The position numbers and the translations under genes were made by a program. Below the pieces are notes generated by a model, which saw nothing but the letters and a program-made list of their open reading frames with translations, ran no database searches and had not been told where the DNA came from. From Protea cynaroides (Eukaryota > Streptophyta > Magnoliopsida > Proteales > Proteaceae): 64,000 bases of DNA. Position 1 is the stretch's first letter. Each line of letters opens with the position of its first letter. The stretch spans positions 39,232,199-39,296,198 of the forward strand of contig CM053272.1 of NCBI GenBank assembly GCA_028583415.1. The letters run 5' to 3'. Below are positions 13,701-23,768 of the stretch, in pieces.

Positions 13701-16700
13701 TACTTAACTCATTATTGGTTGTCTTGTTGATTTTCTCATGTTAATTAAGTTATGGCTTAAATGTTGATTATTTATGTAGAATGTTGCATATATATAAACA
13801 TTAATATAGTATTAATATTTTAGAAATAAAAAAAATACACTGGGAACGCCTTGGTCGCCTAGGCATTGCCTAGGCAGGTGCCTAGGAGCCTAGGCTCCCA
13901 GGATGGCCTCGAACGCCTTGGATCGCCTTGTCGCCTTGACAACTATGATGGAAGATGTGTGTGAAAAACCAAGTTTAGCCAATAACTGTTTGATCCACAT
14001 CAGCTCACATGTGACATGTGCCATGGCAAATACTCAGACTCTGCACTGGACCGAGCGACTGCAGTTTGTCTCTTGCTCTTCCAAGATGCCAAATTTCCGC
14101 TAACAAAAATGAAGTATCTAGTAGTAGATCGTTGATCAATGGGAGAACTAGCTCAATCGGCATCTGAAAACCCCTCAATATGTCCATGTCCATGATCAGA
14201 ATACTGAAGACCTCGCCCTGGAGCCTTCTTGAGATATCACAAAATGCGAGTAACAACATCCCAATAAGGCGTCCTTAGAGCGGATAGAAATGAACTTACA
14301 ACACTAACTAGAAAAGCCAAATCCGGACGAGTCACAGTAAGATAATTTAGTTTCCCAACCAATCGACAATACCTCCCACGGTCAAGCAGAATATCACCCT
14401 CATCAGTGGTAAGTTTGACATTAGGATCCATTAGGGTATCCACAGGTTTAGACCCTACAGTCCTGTCTCAATTAGTAAATTTAGAACGTATTCCTCTGAA
14501 AAAGAGAAATATTTTTCCGTGACTAAGCCACATTAACTCTCAAAAAGTATTTCAAGCCACTCAAATCTTTGGTGTGAAATTGTTGCTGCAAATGAGCCTT
14601 CAAACTGTCAATACCCATACTGTCATCTCGTGTAATTATTATGTCATCAATATAGACGATAAGAAAAAATCTCCCTAGTCCAGAAGAATGTCGATAAAAC
14701 ACCGAATGATCACTATCACATCGGGATAAGCCAAAGCGGAGAACGGCCTCTGTAAAATGACCAAACCATAAAATTGATTCCAATAATTGATTCACCACCA
14801 AAAATTGAACCAAATAAATCGATTTCAACAATCGATATCCCCAAAAAGTCAAACCATAAATTTTGAACCAGAAAATCGATTAAAACAATCGATCTCCTCC
14901 AAAAAGTCGAACCAGAAACCTGAATAAGACAATCGATTCCAGCAATCAATCTCCCCCAATAAATCAAACCAGGAATTTGAATCAGAAAAATCGATTCAAA
15001 TAATCGATATCACCAGAAAAAGCCCTCCACAAATCGATTTAACCAGAGAACAGAATCAGAAAATGGAGAGAAGCAATCGATCTCCTCCACATATGCCTTG
15101 TCAATATATGCTCATTTTCTTCCTCACGTGGAGAATGTCACGTGGACAAATAATTCAAGGTACACCCAACGAGAACAGCCACAAAAGCCCAATAAACAAG
15201 TATAAAAAGATTAACATTAGCTGCAAGCAGATCTGACGGACGAATAGTAAGCAGATTCAATACCTGATGTAGAACTTTCAACTCATACAGGATTTCATCC
15301 CCTACTTTTACAAGAGGAATCGCCTTAGGATACCCCGACAACCCTCAAAATTTGATGGAAATCTAACGGTTGGATATGAGTATAAAGAGAGCTGTTTCAG
15401 AATTGGTTCCTTGAATTTAGAGACTCCAAGATACCCCAATCGGCAAACCTGATCAGGATTTCAAACCATAGTAATGGACTGAAAAACAGATTCAGAATAG
15501 GAATAAGAACCAGGGAATCGAACCAACTCTTTGGCCAGATTCAAACATACGTAGAACCAGAAAATCAATTTTAATAATCAATGCTTCTCCGAAAGACCAA
15601 GCCAAAATATCGATGCTCACAATCGATTCAAACAATCAACATCTCCAGAAAAATGAACCAGAAATCTGACCAGCGCCATCAATCTCCTTCGTGACACAAA
15701 TAAATAAGCGATTGGCTTCATAAAACTGACCAACAACATTGATTTGAACAGTAATCGATGTTAATCGATGATCTTCAAAGAAATAATCCAGAAACTGAGA
15801 TTCAGCAAGAAAGGAGTTTGATTCATTCCCAATAATCTTTTCAATATCAGATGCAGCAGGGGTGGCTGCACTTCACAACAAAGAACCTTAAATGACTTTC
15901 AAAACGGTACCCACTCTGATACCATGTAAATAGAGAGAAAAGGGAGAGAGAAGAGAGAGAATTCTGTAACTATGGGAATCATACATGCATTGTGGACTAC
16001 CCAATGCATTCAATATTTCTAGTCATAGGATACAACCCAAAGGGGCAATAACATTGAAAGAAGAAACAACCTAGAAGGAAAGTCTTCCTTAACTTAGGCA
16101 GCCTTCCTTGACTTGAGGAAGGGGTTGTTGCACTATTGCACATGTGCAGCAACCTTCCTTGACTTCAGGAAGACGCTGCTGCACATGGGGGCAGCAGCCT
16201 TCCTTGACTTGATATCTCTAACAAATCTCAATCTCATGTCATGGTGCTTATACACCAATTTCAAACTTTTGGTGGGCGATAAGATTTTCCACTGGATGAG
16301 GTACTCAGAAAAAAACTTCATAGCAATCTTGATTACTTGTGGGAAATCTCCTCCATTCAGAAAACTTCTAATTACAGCCAGGGTGTTTACCTGAAGAGAA
16401 AATGATTGTTGTTATAAAGAAAAGCCAATTCTTCATTTTTAATAATGCAAAGTTATGACACTCTTTCAACATTGTTATTGTAATCCAATTTGTACAGAAA
16501 CAAGATTTTTTTTATTCCCCTTTTGTATCCCATCTGTAATTCTTGCTACTCCTTCTGTGACCTGGAACTATATCATGTTATGTAGAAACCCGCCACTCCA
16601 TAAGCAGCCTTTGTTGAATGAAGATGCCACAATGGATGATGAGTGGTGGAATTTATATGATAAGCTGTGGATTATTATTAGTGAGATGAATGGCAAGGGG

Positions 16701-19700
16701 CCAAGCAAGATTCTAGCGAAACCCTCATCAGCAATAGGCCCATCTCTTGGCCAACGAGCTCGTGGCTTAGTAGAATCATTAAATATCCCAGCTGCTGAAA
16801 TGGCTGCTGTTGTTGTGTCGGGAGGAATTGGCAATGCTTTGGGTGGAAAACCAAGTAAAATTGTTGATAAGGCTATGCTATTAAGAGGGGAAAAATGTCC
16901 AAGAATTGTTTATCGGCTTGTAATCTTGTATCTGTGCAAAGCTGGTCTAGAAAGAGCATCAAGATGTGTTCAACAGGTCATCTCCCTGCTTCCCTGTCTT
17001 CTGGCTGCTGATGATGAGCAAAGCAAGAGCAGACTTCAACTCTTCATTTGGTATGGTTTCCTCTAATCTCCAATGTGATATTTCAACTAGTACATGCATC
17101 TAAGTTCTACATTATTATTTAATATTTACTTGACTGTACAATGTGTGTCAGAAAGGATTGTTACTTTCAGTTGCAATTCTGTACAGGTCATTGCTAACCG
17201 TTAGATTGCGATATGGAATGCTGGATAATGGAGCCCGTTTTCATGTTATATCACAGCTGATTCGAGAAACTATTAACTGTGGGAAATCCATGCTTGCTAC
17301 TGGTATAGTGGGCAAAGATGATTCATCAGATTCAGGCAGCAGTATCAAGCAAACAAGCACCATTCACAGTTTAATTCAAAAAGAGAGAGTTCTTGCCATG
17401 GTGTGTCACGATCTTATATTTGTGTCTTTTATTTCACTGAGTGCTGCATTCTGTCTGATTATGCTGGTATTTATCTGGCATATTAATGCCAGACGGCCCA
17501 GATCTGGATGTCTGTGGTGATTAAAATAATTTTGGAAAAGTCATAACTGCTCGATGGCATGTTGATGTTTCCTATTTGGGCTTGGTTGGTTATTGGGTTA
17601 CTTTTTGCTGGGGACCACCAATAGTACCATTGCACATTGGATTCGACATTATCAATTAGTCAGCTTAGTCTGCTTGATACCTTTAAATTTTCATTCTAAA
17701 TGTATAATTTTCATCTTCATATTAAAATAATTCTGTGGAGAACTTTGTTTTCTATTTTCACTGCTCAGATAGCTGATGAGGTGAAGTACATTAGCACTTC
17801 GAAAGCTGATCGTGCCAAACAATTGTATGAACTTAGGGCTAGGATGGAGGAGATCTCCTCTGCTGAATCGAACCAGAAAAGAGCCTTTGAAGATGAGATA
17901 CAAAGTAGCTTAAGAACCATTCTTGCTTCTGATGATTGCAGACGAACTGCTTTCCAGCTTGCTCATGATGAGGATCAGCAAACTGTTGTTGTAAGAATAT
18001 AATTTGCCTTTTCATATTTTTTATTTGTCCATAAAACATTTCAGGTCTGCCTCCAAATCCATGCAGTGAAACATAATTTGTTCCATACGTATGCTAACAA
18101 TCCATTTTTTCTTGAATAGCAAAAATGGATCCACATGTTTCGTGCTTTGATCGATGAAAGAGGCCCATGGTCAGCAAATCCTTTTCCAAATAGTACCATC
18201 ACACATTGGAAGCTTGACAAGACAGAGGATATGTGGAGACGTAGACCAAAATTAAGACGAAATTATCGTTTTGATGAAAAGTTGTGTCATCCTCCATCCA
18301 GTGCCTCCAGCAATGATGCTTGCCATCCTGTCAGTGAAAGCAAAACTGGTTTAGGTAGCCAAATTTCTGAGAAAATGAAACGCCTTATATTGAAAGGAAT
18401 GCGTAGGATTACCGATGAAGGAAGCATGAGGACTAACGAAGATGATACAGAGCTGAATGAGCTCAAGGCCTTTGCTCCTGAGGATCCTTCAGACCAGTGC
18501 CCAGAGCTTGCGAAAGAATGCCCAGAGCAGAAGGATATTGTTCAAGATAGGAAAGATACTTCCTCCAGTACAGCAGAGCCAGAAATTAGTGAGGTATGTC
18601 AAAGATTATGAACAATTATGGTATGACTATATTGACTGCATCTCTGATGTATGGGTTCCTCATTTTGCAGATTCTTCTTTCTGTTCCCTGTGTGCTTGTC
18701 ACACCAAAGAGAAAACTTGCTGGGCATCTAGCAGTCATGAAAAGTGTCCTGCACTTCTTTGGTGAATTTTTGGTGGAAGGAACTGGAGGATCATCTGTTT
18801 TTAACAGCTTTCATGTTTCGAGCAGTTCTGACTCTACCAAGCCTGATCAGTTTGGAGGAGTCCAGAAGCAGAGGTTATCAGAGTGGCCCTCAAATTCTGA
18901 TGTGGATCTTGAGAAAGGAAATGCTACTGATAACACAAATATAGCAGATGAAACTGTACTTCAAAAACAACCAAAGCAAATTAAGCGCCATCGTAGATGG
19001 AATGTTTGTAAGGTAGAAAACTGTAAAGTTCTTCTATAGCTATCTGATTTTACTTATTTCTCTTAACATGTTTCTTTTGTCATCATGGTAGATCAAAGCT
19101 GTTCATTGGACTCGCTATTTGCTGAGACATACTGCAATAGAGGTTTTTTTCAATGATTCAGCTGCCCCCATATTTTTGAATTTTGCTTCAACTAAAGTTG
19201 CAAAAAATGTTGGGATGTTGGTAGTCTCCTGTAGAAACGAATCATTGTTCCCAAAAGGAAGTGCACGGGACAGGAGTGGAGTTATTTCATTTGTAGATAG
19301 ACGTGTTGCAATTGATCTAGCAGAAACTGCAAAAGAGAGCTGGAGAAGAAGAAATATATCCAATTTTGAATACCTAATGATACTCAATACGCTTGCAGGC
19401 AGATCTTATAATGATTTAACTCAATATCCTGTCTTCCCTTGGGTTTTGGCTGATTATTCCTCTGAGAAACTTGACTTTAACAAATCTTCAACTTTCCGGG
19501 ACCTTTCAAAACCTGTTGGGGCTTTGGATTCGAAAAGATTTGAGGTGAATATCGATTTATCTACATCTTAGTGTTGACTTATGTCTTCATTTCAACTGAA
19601 CAATTTACCAAGTGAAGAGACCTCACATTTTTACTATTTATGTGTTGTATTTATGCTTCAACTCTTTGCAGGTTTTTGAGGATAGATATCGTAACTTCTG

Positions 19701-22700
19701 TGATCCTGATATTCCTAGGTAATCAGAACTTTTTTTCAGGAGTCATTATTGCCTTTTAATTGGGCATAGACTTTTCTTCCCGCCTCCCCCGGGTGTATCA
19801 TACAAATGCTCTTTATTTTGTTCTCTTTTTTGATAAATGTCATGCAAATGCTCTTTTCTTTATGGTTGCAGTTTCTACTATGGGTCCCATTATTCAAGCA
19901 TGGGGATTGTGATTTTTTATCTACTTAGATTAGAGCCTTTCACAACCCTGCACCGTAATTTGCAGGTAGTGTACTTAATCCTTATAGTCAACACCATAGA
20001 TCCCCTTTTTTCTTCTTTCTTTTTGGGTTTTCTGTTTTTTCACTGGAGTTTTTAATCTGAACTTACTATCTCAGAAATTTGTTTACAATAATGTTACACT
20101 ATTTCAATTAAATATTATCTGTTGCTTATCTGAAAAAAAAAATTAATGTTCAATTGTATGGACAGGGTGGTAAAATTGACCATGCAGATCGCCTTTTCCA
20201 AAGCATTGAGAACACATACCGGAACTGCCTTTCTAATACAAGTGATGTGAAGGAGTTAATGCCTGAATTCTTTTACTTGCCAGAGTTTCTTGTGAATTCA
20301 AACTCATATCATCTGGGCATTAAACAGGATGGAGAACCTATAGGAGATGTTTGTCTTCCTCCTTGGGCCAAGGTATGTGAAGTCTTATCCTGAATTTGAC
20401 TAAGGTTTTATGCAGAAAATCTGTTACTTACCATGATTGTTCAAGTCTACTATTTTCTAATTTAAGCAATTTCTTACTTTATATGAAGGACTTTGTTACC
20501 CATAGTAGGAATTAGGGGTATTTGGGGTCATTATTCAGTGGAGGTTATAGGTGATATAAGGTATATTCATTGGTATTACAGAAGCCTCTTTCTTCTCTAT
20601 TGATTTGAATATTTTAGCAGCTTTTGAACCATTTTGTCTTCCCTACTTTATGATTCAATATTTGGTTTTCAACACAGTTAGAGTCCCTCAGCTATTCTTC
20701 TCTATGTATATCCTATTTTCTAACGATATGCCAGTAGCTGATGGCGCCAACTTTCCTAATGAGCACCTATCTACATTCAATTTGACCACTTCCTCTGATG
20801 GAGAGGCTGCCATAAGATCATTTTTATGTTTCTTGCTCCCTTGAGGAAATTGGAACACCTTGCCAGGAAAGCAACTAACATAACCTTCCATGGAGAGGGG
20901 CACGCACGCGCACACACACACACAGGGACAGACAAGGAGACAAAACAAGTCCGAGAGAGATAGAGAGAGTGGTATCAGATATATAATTTCTCCCCACTAA
21001 CATTTCCTTTGCACTATCCATTTGAAAATTGTCCTAAGAGTCTTCATACAGCATACCTCCCAATGAATTGTGCAGGGATCTCCTGAAGAATTCATAAACA
21101 GAAATCGGGAAGCTCTTGAAAGTGAATATGTCAGCTCTAATCTCCATCATTGGATTGATTTGGTATTCGGTTACAAGCAACGGGGAAAACCTGCAGTGGA
21201 GGTAGGAGCTGATAATATAGAAAACTGCTTCTTATTGTATTCCAATTGCAAATTGTTTAAAGTAATTAATATCTTTGGAATTGATTTTGATTTACAGGCA
21301 GCAAATATCTTTTATTACTTAACTTATGAAGGTGCAGTTGATATGGATACGATGGAAGATGAATTGCAAAGATCTGCCATTGAAGATCAGATTGCAAATT
21401 TTGGACAGACACCAATGCAGATTTTTCGTAAAAAACACCCTAGACGAGGCCCTCCAATTCCTATTTCTCATCCTCTATATTTTGCTCCTGGTTCAATAAA
21501 TTTGACTTCCATGATTTCTAGTACGACTTATCCTCCATCTGCTGTATTATTTGTTGGTATATTGGACTCGAACATTGTCCTTGTGAATCAGGGGCTCACC
21601 CTATCAGTCAAAATGTGGCTGACCACTCAACTTCAGTCTGGAGGAAACTTCACCTTCACTGGCTCACAGGCAAGACCACCAATAATCGTTTAACTTGCCC
21701 CATTGTAATGGATTTTTCATTTTTCCTTGTGGATGCATGCTAGAGTAGTTGAATGTTAAATATAATTGCCAAATTTTTGCAGGATCCTTTTTTTGGAATT
21801 GGTTCTGATGTTCTTTCACCTCGTAAAATTGGTAGTCCATTGGCTGAAAATATCGAGCTTGGAACACAATGCTTTGCTACAATGCAAACTCCATCGGAAA
21901 ATTTTTTGATCTCATGTGGCAATTGGGAAAATAGCTTCCAGGTCATATCCCTTAATGATGGAAGAATGGTTCAGAGCATCCGGCAGCACAAAGACGTGGT
22001 CAGCTGCGTCGCAGGTATCCTCTTGTCACTTTTGGATGATAGTGTTAATCAGAATCTGAGCAATGGTATTCTCGGGTGAGAGCTAGACTTATTGCTGATG
22101 CATATTATAGTGCCACAGCAAGCCAAACAGACTGGGTAGTCAAACATCAATCCACTGACCAATAGCCAAAATTATTTGACCTCCAGTCTTGTTTCAAAAG
22201 CATTGCAATAGGACAAACCGTGTGTATAGACATGGAATCTCATAGAGATATTTCTTATCCTTCCATCAACATGGCATTCTTGGGTGAGAGCTAGACTTAC
22301 CAGTTCATATTGTTAGTCAAAAAATAAAACTTGTTGATGCATATTATAGTGCCACAACAAGTCATACAGACTAGGTAGTCAAACATCAATCCACTGACCA
22401 ATACCCAAAATTATTTGACCTCCAGTCTTGTTTCAAAAGCATTGCAATAGGACAAACCGTGTGTATAGATATGGAATCTCATAGAGATATTGCTTATCCT
22501 TCCATCAACATCTTAAGTAGATAGCATACATATGACATGAGAAAAACATGAAATTTTTAATGAATTAAACAGCTACTACAGCTTTAATAAAAGTGGAATG
22601 ACAAAGCATGATTACTGTAGATAACCACAATTTCTCATGATAAGGCTTATTTGAGTCAGAGGTTGCTTCTCTTCTTTTTCGTACACAGTCGGCTCTTCTC

Positions 22701-23768
22701 TCTTGCCCCTTTCTCCTCTGCCATAAGATAGTGAAGGTAGATTACTATAGAGAAGAATATTACCTTCTTAGCTATGTTCTTTATTCATTACCCTAAGAGT
22801 TGGAGGTTGAGCTTGCACCTTCACCTGCCAACAATTAACCTCTAATCCATTTTTCTTTCAACGGAAAAAGAAAAATAAAGGATGACTGGGGTCAAAGGGG
22901 TGTTGGGTAATAGTGAGACTCATGTATCTGTATGGTCACTTGGTTATCTTTGCCCATACCCTTGTGTCCAATTTCCTACCTTGTATGTTAGCGTTGACAC
23001 TATTATTTTTAGCACATTTATCTTAAAAATGATTTCATTTGGTTTATACAATCTTAAAAATCAATTATTATTGCAGTGACATCTGATGGAAGCATCCTTG
23101 CTACCGGAAGTTATGACACAACAGTCATGGTGTGGGAGGTTTTTCGCTTCCGAGCAACAGAGAAAAGAGTTCGATATGGACAAATGGAGTTGCCCAAAAA
23201 AGATTATATCATTGTTGAAACTCCTTTTCATATACTTTGTGGCCATGATGATGTAATCACATGTTTATTTGTCAGTACAGAGCTTGATATAGTTATCAGT
23301 GGGTCGAAAGATGGAACTTGTGTTTTCCATACCTTGCGAGAGGGAAGATATGTAAGGTCTCTTCAGCATCCATCTAGCGGTGCCTTGTCAAAGCTGGTTG
23401 CATCTAGACATGGACGGATAGTATTTTATGCTGATGATGATCTCAGTCTGCACCTCTATTCTATTAACGGAAAACACATATCCACCTCTGAATCTAATGG
23501 GCGTCTCAATTGTGTTGAACTCAGCAATTGTGGTGAATTCTTGGTTTGTGCAGGCGACCAAGGACAAATAGTTGTAAGGTCAATGAACTCACTTGAGGTT
23601 GTGAGAAGGTATGATGGAGTTGGGAGGATTATGACATCTTTGACAGTGACACCAGAAGAATGCTTCTTAGCTGGGACCAAGGACGGAAGCCTTCTTGTAT
23701 ATTCTATAGAAAACAAGAAAACCAATATTTCTCGAAATGTGAAATCCAAAGCTCCTGCAACAGGATAA
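116..23768 (+). CDS. BCHC2: BEACH domain-containing protein, C class (PH-BEACH-WD40), 5' end outside window
   Basis: Large scaffold protein of the BEACH family; plant members act in membrane trafficking and RNA-granule processes. Exons read: 116-307, 387-605, 720-896, 10727-10842, 16586-17050, 17187-17400, 17769-17990, 18120-18593, 18671-19012, 19092-19544, 19672-19718, 19872-19965, 20166-20372, 21076-21201, 21298-21669, 21783-22014, 23077-23768. They total 4,644 nt and stay in one frame to TAA, giving 1,547 residues. The N-terminal helical armadillo-like part comes first, then a PH-like domain (about residues 695-885). The BEACH domain spans about 889-1175 (SWRRRNISNFEYLMILNTLA, then SFYYGSHYSSMGIV, then HPLYFAPGSINLTSM). 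WD40 repeats follow to the end (HILCGHDDVITCLFVS, ISGSKDGTCVFHTL). All splice sites are GT-AG except one GC donor at 21670. Introns 3 and 4 are inflated by transposons. The C-class assignment rests on recalled family resemblance; C1 versus C2 is less certain. Confidence 0.9.
1736..1853 (-). mobile_element. tRNA-derived SINE inside the Pack-type element
   Basis: On the minus strand there is a tRNA-like A box TAGCTCAGTTGG (1830-1841) and a B box GGTCATGAGTTCAATTC (1786-1802), then a short tail and a 30-base poly(A) (poly-T on + at 1736-1765). A perfect 12-bp duplication TTGAGCAGGCTT flanks it at 1724-1735 and 1854-1865. It was therefore inserted by LINE-type target-primed reverse transcription after the host fragment had been captured. 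It resembles the element at 25288-25381. Confidence 0.85.
1868..2190 (-). pseudogene. Captured fragment of a family 1 beta-glucosidase gene
   Basis: Read on the minus strand, this piece gives ILAERYQNPPIYVAENGMDD, then an acidic stretch and GYFKGYLAAVAQAIKD. The motif around YVAENGMDD matches the GH1 catalytic nucleophile region (canonical I/V-T-E-N-G), here with A in place of T; the Y-F-K-G-Y-L helix is also typical. The conserved W-S-L-L-D-N-F-E-W block expected next is missing and the reading continues into unrelated sequence. Only a small part of a roughly 500-residue enzyme is present, so it is not a functional gene. It lies in the Pack-type element. Confidence 0.75.
2207..2722 (-). pseudogene. 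Captured fragment of an unrecognised plant gene
   Basis: A minus-strand reading frame of about 171 codons starts with a glutamine run, followed by REATLAEIDHSREDLLKKL, a charged helical stretch and the proline-rich DDLLLPPYPSRSPEP. Its composition (acidic, serine/proline-rich, low hydrophobicity) looks like genuine coding sequence rather than a chance frame. I do not recognise the family with certainty. Upstream on the same strand (about 2730-3240) is GC-richer sequence that could be a captured leader or first exon. The frame overlaps another frame at 2207-2309, suggesting a join or intron remnant. Confidence 0.5.
3756..6015 (+). pseudogene. LINE ORF1 (DUF4283-like nucleic-acid-binding protein), broken
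   Basis: The best-preserved part, 4472-5290, contains the plant LINE ORF1 core (FKYALIGRMVTKGLLLADIK to KFARVCVELEQGV). An in-frame TAG at 5288-5290 interrupts it; the same frame continues to a CCHC zinc knuckle (C-SG-C-KSFG-H-LLKY-C, about 5390-5430), then meets a second TAG at 5498-5500. The C-terminal part (5626-6015) is in another frame and ends in a basic motif, KRGRGRPRK, like an AT-hook. The N-terminal part (3756-4574) is split over several frames. The protein normally coats LINE RNA as an RNP. Confidence 0.8.
6023..10162 (+). pseudogene. LINE ORF2: endonuclease, reverse transcriptase, zf-RVT and RNase H, broken
   Basis: ATG at 6023 opens the apurinic-type endonuclease (ILFWNIRGIANP, VIGVAEPK, WLVLGDFNC, SDHCPII), which runs to a stop at 6950. 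After a frameshifted linker, the reverse transcriptase lies at 7168-8331, with NSAPGPDGFPSKFYK, RGLRQGDPLSPLLF and the catalytic LLYADDILLF. A frame change near 8250 and a TGA at 8571 follow. The zinc-finger-like zf-RVT region is at 8841-9605 (FAWRWCLKRLPADD, CYFCQNHEECFEHIFFHC). The RNase H domain (9666-10162) shows the four acidic positions in TDG, HAEM, LELDSE and VADALAK, split by one frameshift near 9860. The frame is not translatable as one protein. Confidence 0.92.
10843..12422. other. Intron 4 of the BEACH gene, 5' part, no gene recognised
   Basis: AT-rich sequence between the exon ending at 10842 and the Copia element starting at 12423. Short reading frames exist but none resembles a protein. 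It may include old degraded repeats. Confidence 0.6.
12423..12738 (-). repeat. 3' LTR of the Copia element
   Basis: 316 bp. It contains internal copies of a GC-richer motif (CCTTCCTTGACTTGAGGAAG and variants) spaced by GCTGC/CACATG words, which can fold as small hairpins. It pairs as a direct repeat with 15925-16223, with clear sequence divergence and small indels, so the insertion is not recent. Confidence 0.9.
12739..14852 (-). pseudogene. Copia pol remnants (reverse transcriptase and RNase H)
   Basis: The reverse transcriptase piece (14523-14757) gives IVYIDDIIITRDD, matching the Copia catalytic YVDD/YIDD box, then LQQQFHTKDLSGLKYFLRV. A second piece (14237-14443) gives YCRLVGKLNYLTVTRPDLAF, the conserved Copia connection between polymerase and RNase H. 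Near 12800-13000 the end of RNase H can be read (CDNQTAIHIA-type motif), interrupted by the hAT-like insertion. Stops and frame changes separate all pieces, and everything upstream of the reverse transcriptase is lost or replaced by ATCGAT-rich repeats. Confidence 0.85.
13001..13947. mobile_element. Non-autonomous hAT-like element nested in the Copia element
   Basis: The ends are CATAGTTGTCAAGGCG on the left and its exact inverse on the right, flanked by a perfect 8-bp duplication ATGGAAGA (12993-13000 and 13948-13955). The 8-bp duplication and CA..TG ends fit the hAT superfamily. Subterminal zones are rich in CCTAGG/GCCTAGGC and CGCCTTG words. The 947-bp interior is AT-rich with no transposase frame. 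It splits the Copia RNase H coding sequence. Confidence 0.9.
14755..15780. repeat. Degenerate ATCGAT-containing tandem array inside the Copia element
   Basis: The words AATCGATT, CAATCGAT and AATCAAT recur every 20-60 bases, separated by AACCAGAAA-like spacers, densest at 14755-15080 and again at 15555-15770. The core is palindromic. The array sits where integrase and gag should be, between the reverse transcriptase remnant and the 5' LTR. No coding function is apparent, although a minus-strand frame (14716-14967) reads through part of it with a repeating aromatic/isoleucine pattern. Confidence 0.6.
15925..16223 (-). repeat. 5' LTR of the Copia element
   Basis: 299 bp direct repeat of the left-hand LTR with the same order of motifs. 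The primer binding site lies immediately next to it on the minus strand. The LTRs differ by substitutions and indels, mainly in the repeated CCTTCCTTGACTT section. Confidence 0.9.
16224..16585. other. End of BEACH intron 4, no gene recognised
   Basis: About 360 bp between the Copia target duplication and the acceptor at 16584-16585. Nothing recognisable apart from a T-rich stretch before the acceptor. Confidence 0.5.
20887..20925. repeat. CA-rich microsatellite in BEACH intron
   Basis: A short GCACGCACGCGCACACACAC-type run in the intron between exons 20166-20372 and 21076-21201, followed by a GAGAGATAGAGA-rich stretch. The intron holds nothing else recognisable. Confidence 0.8.
21670..21782 (+). 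other. GC-AG intron of the BEACH gene
   Basis: The exon ends ...GGCTCACAG and the intron begins GCAAGA; it ends TTTTTGCAG. Joining at these sites keeps the frame and links the end of the BEACH domain region to the first WD repeat (GSQ|DPFFGIG). No GT lies near the junction, and reading on without splicing meets a stop at 21691. GC donors are a known minor class in plants and this one matches their usual CAG|GCAAGA context. Confidence 0.9.
22015..23076 (+). other. Last intron of the BEACH gene
   Basis: A 1.06-kb intron, donor GTATCC, acceptor TTGCAG. Its first half is a tandem duplication (22064-22514); the rest is AT-rich with no recognisable element. Confidence 0.8.
22064..22514 (+). repeat. 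Tandem direct duplication in the last BEACH intron
   Basis: Two head-to-tail copies, about 22064-22271 and 22274-22514, both starting TATTCT/CATTCT-[T/C]GGGTGAGAGCTAG and ending CTTATCCTTCCATCAACAT. They are nearly identical over more than 150 bp; the second copy carries a small insertion (about 30 bp, near 22305-22335). The high identity indicates a fairly recent duplication. Confidence 0.9.

Larger units (their letters stand above)
12423..16223 (-). mobile_element. Defective Ty1/Copia LTR retrotransposon with 5-bp target duplication
   Basis: Two direct repeats of about 300-316 bp, each ending in CA/TG, lie at 12423-12738 and 15925-16223 and are flanked by identical AATCT (12418-12422 and 16224-16228). 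Read on the minus strand, TGGTATCAGAGTGGGTACC directly follows the right-hand (5') LTR as an initiator-Met primer binding site. A purine tract, CTCCAGTTTGAGGGAAAG, precedes the left-hand (3') LTR. The internal part keeps only pieces of reverse transcriptase and RNase H; gag, protease and integrase are not recognisable. A hAT-like element (13001-13947) sits inside. It lies in intron 4 of the BEACH gene, antisense to it. Confidence 0.93.

Noticed and set aside
14716..14967. Minus-strand frame with repeated aromatic and isoleucine residues
   Set aside because: It reads through the ATCGAT array; the pattern comes from the DNA repeat, not from a known protein.
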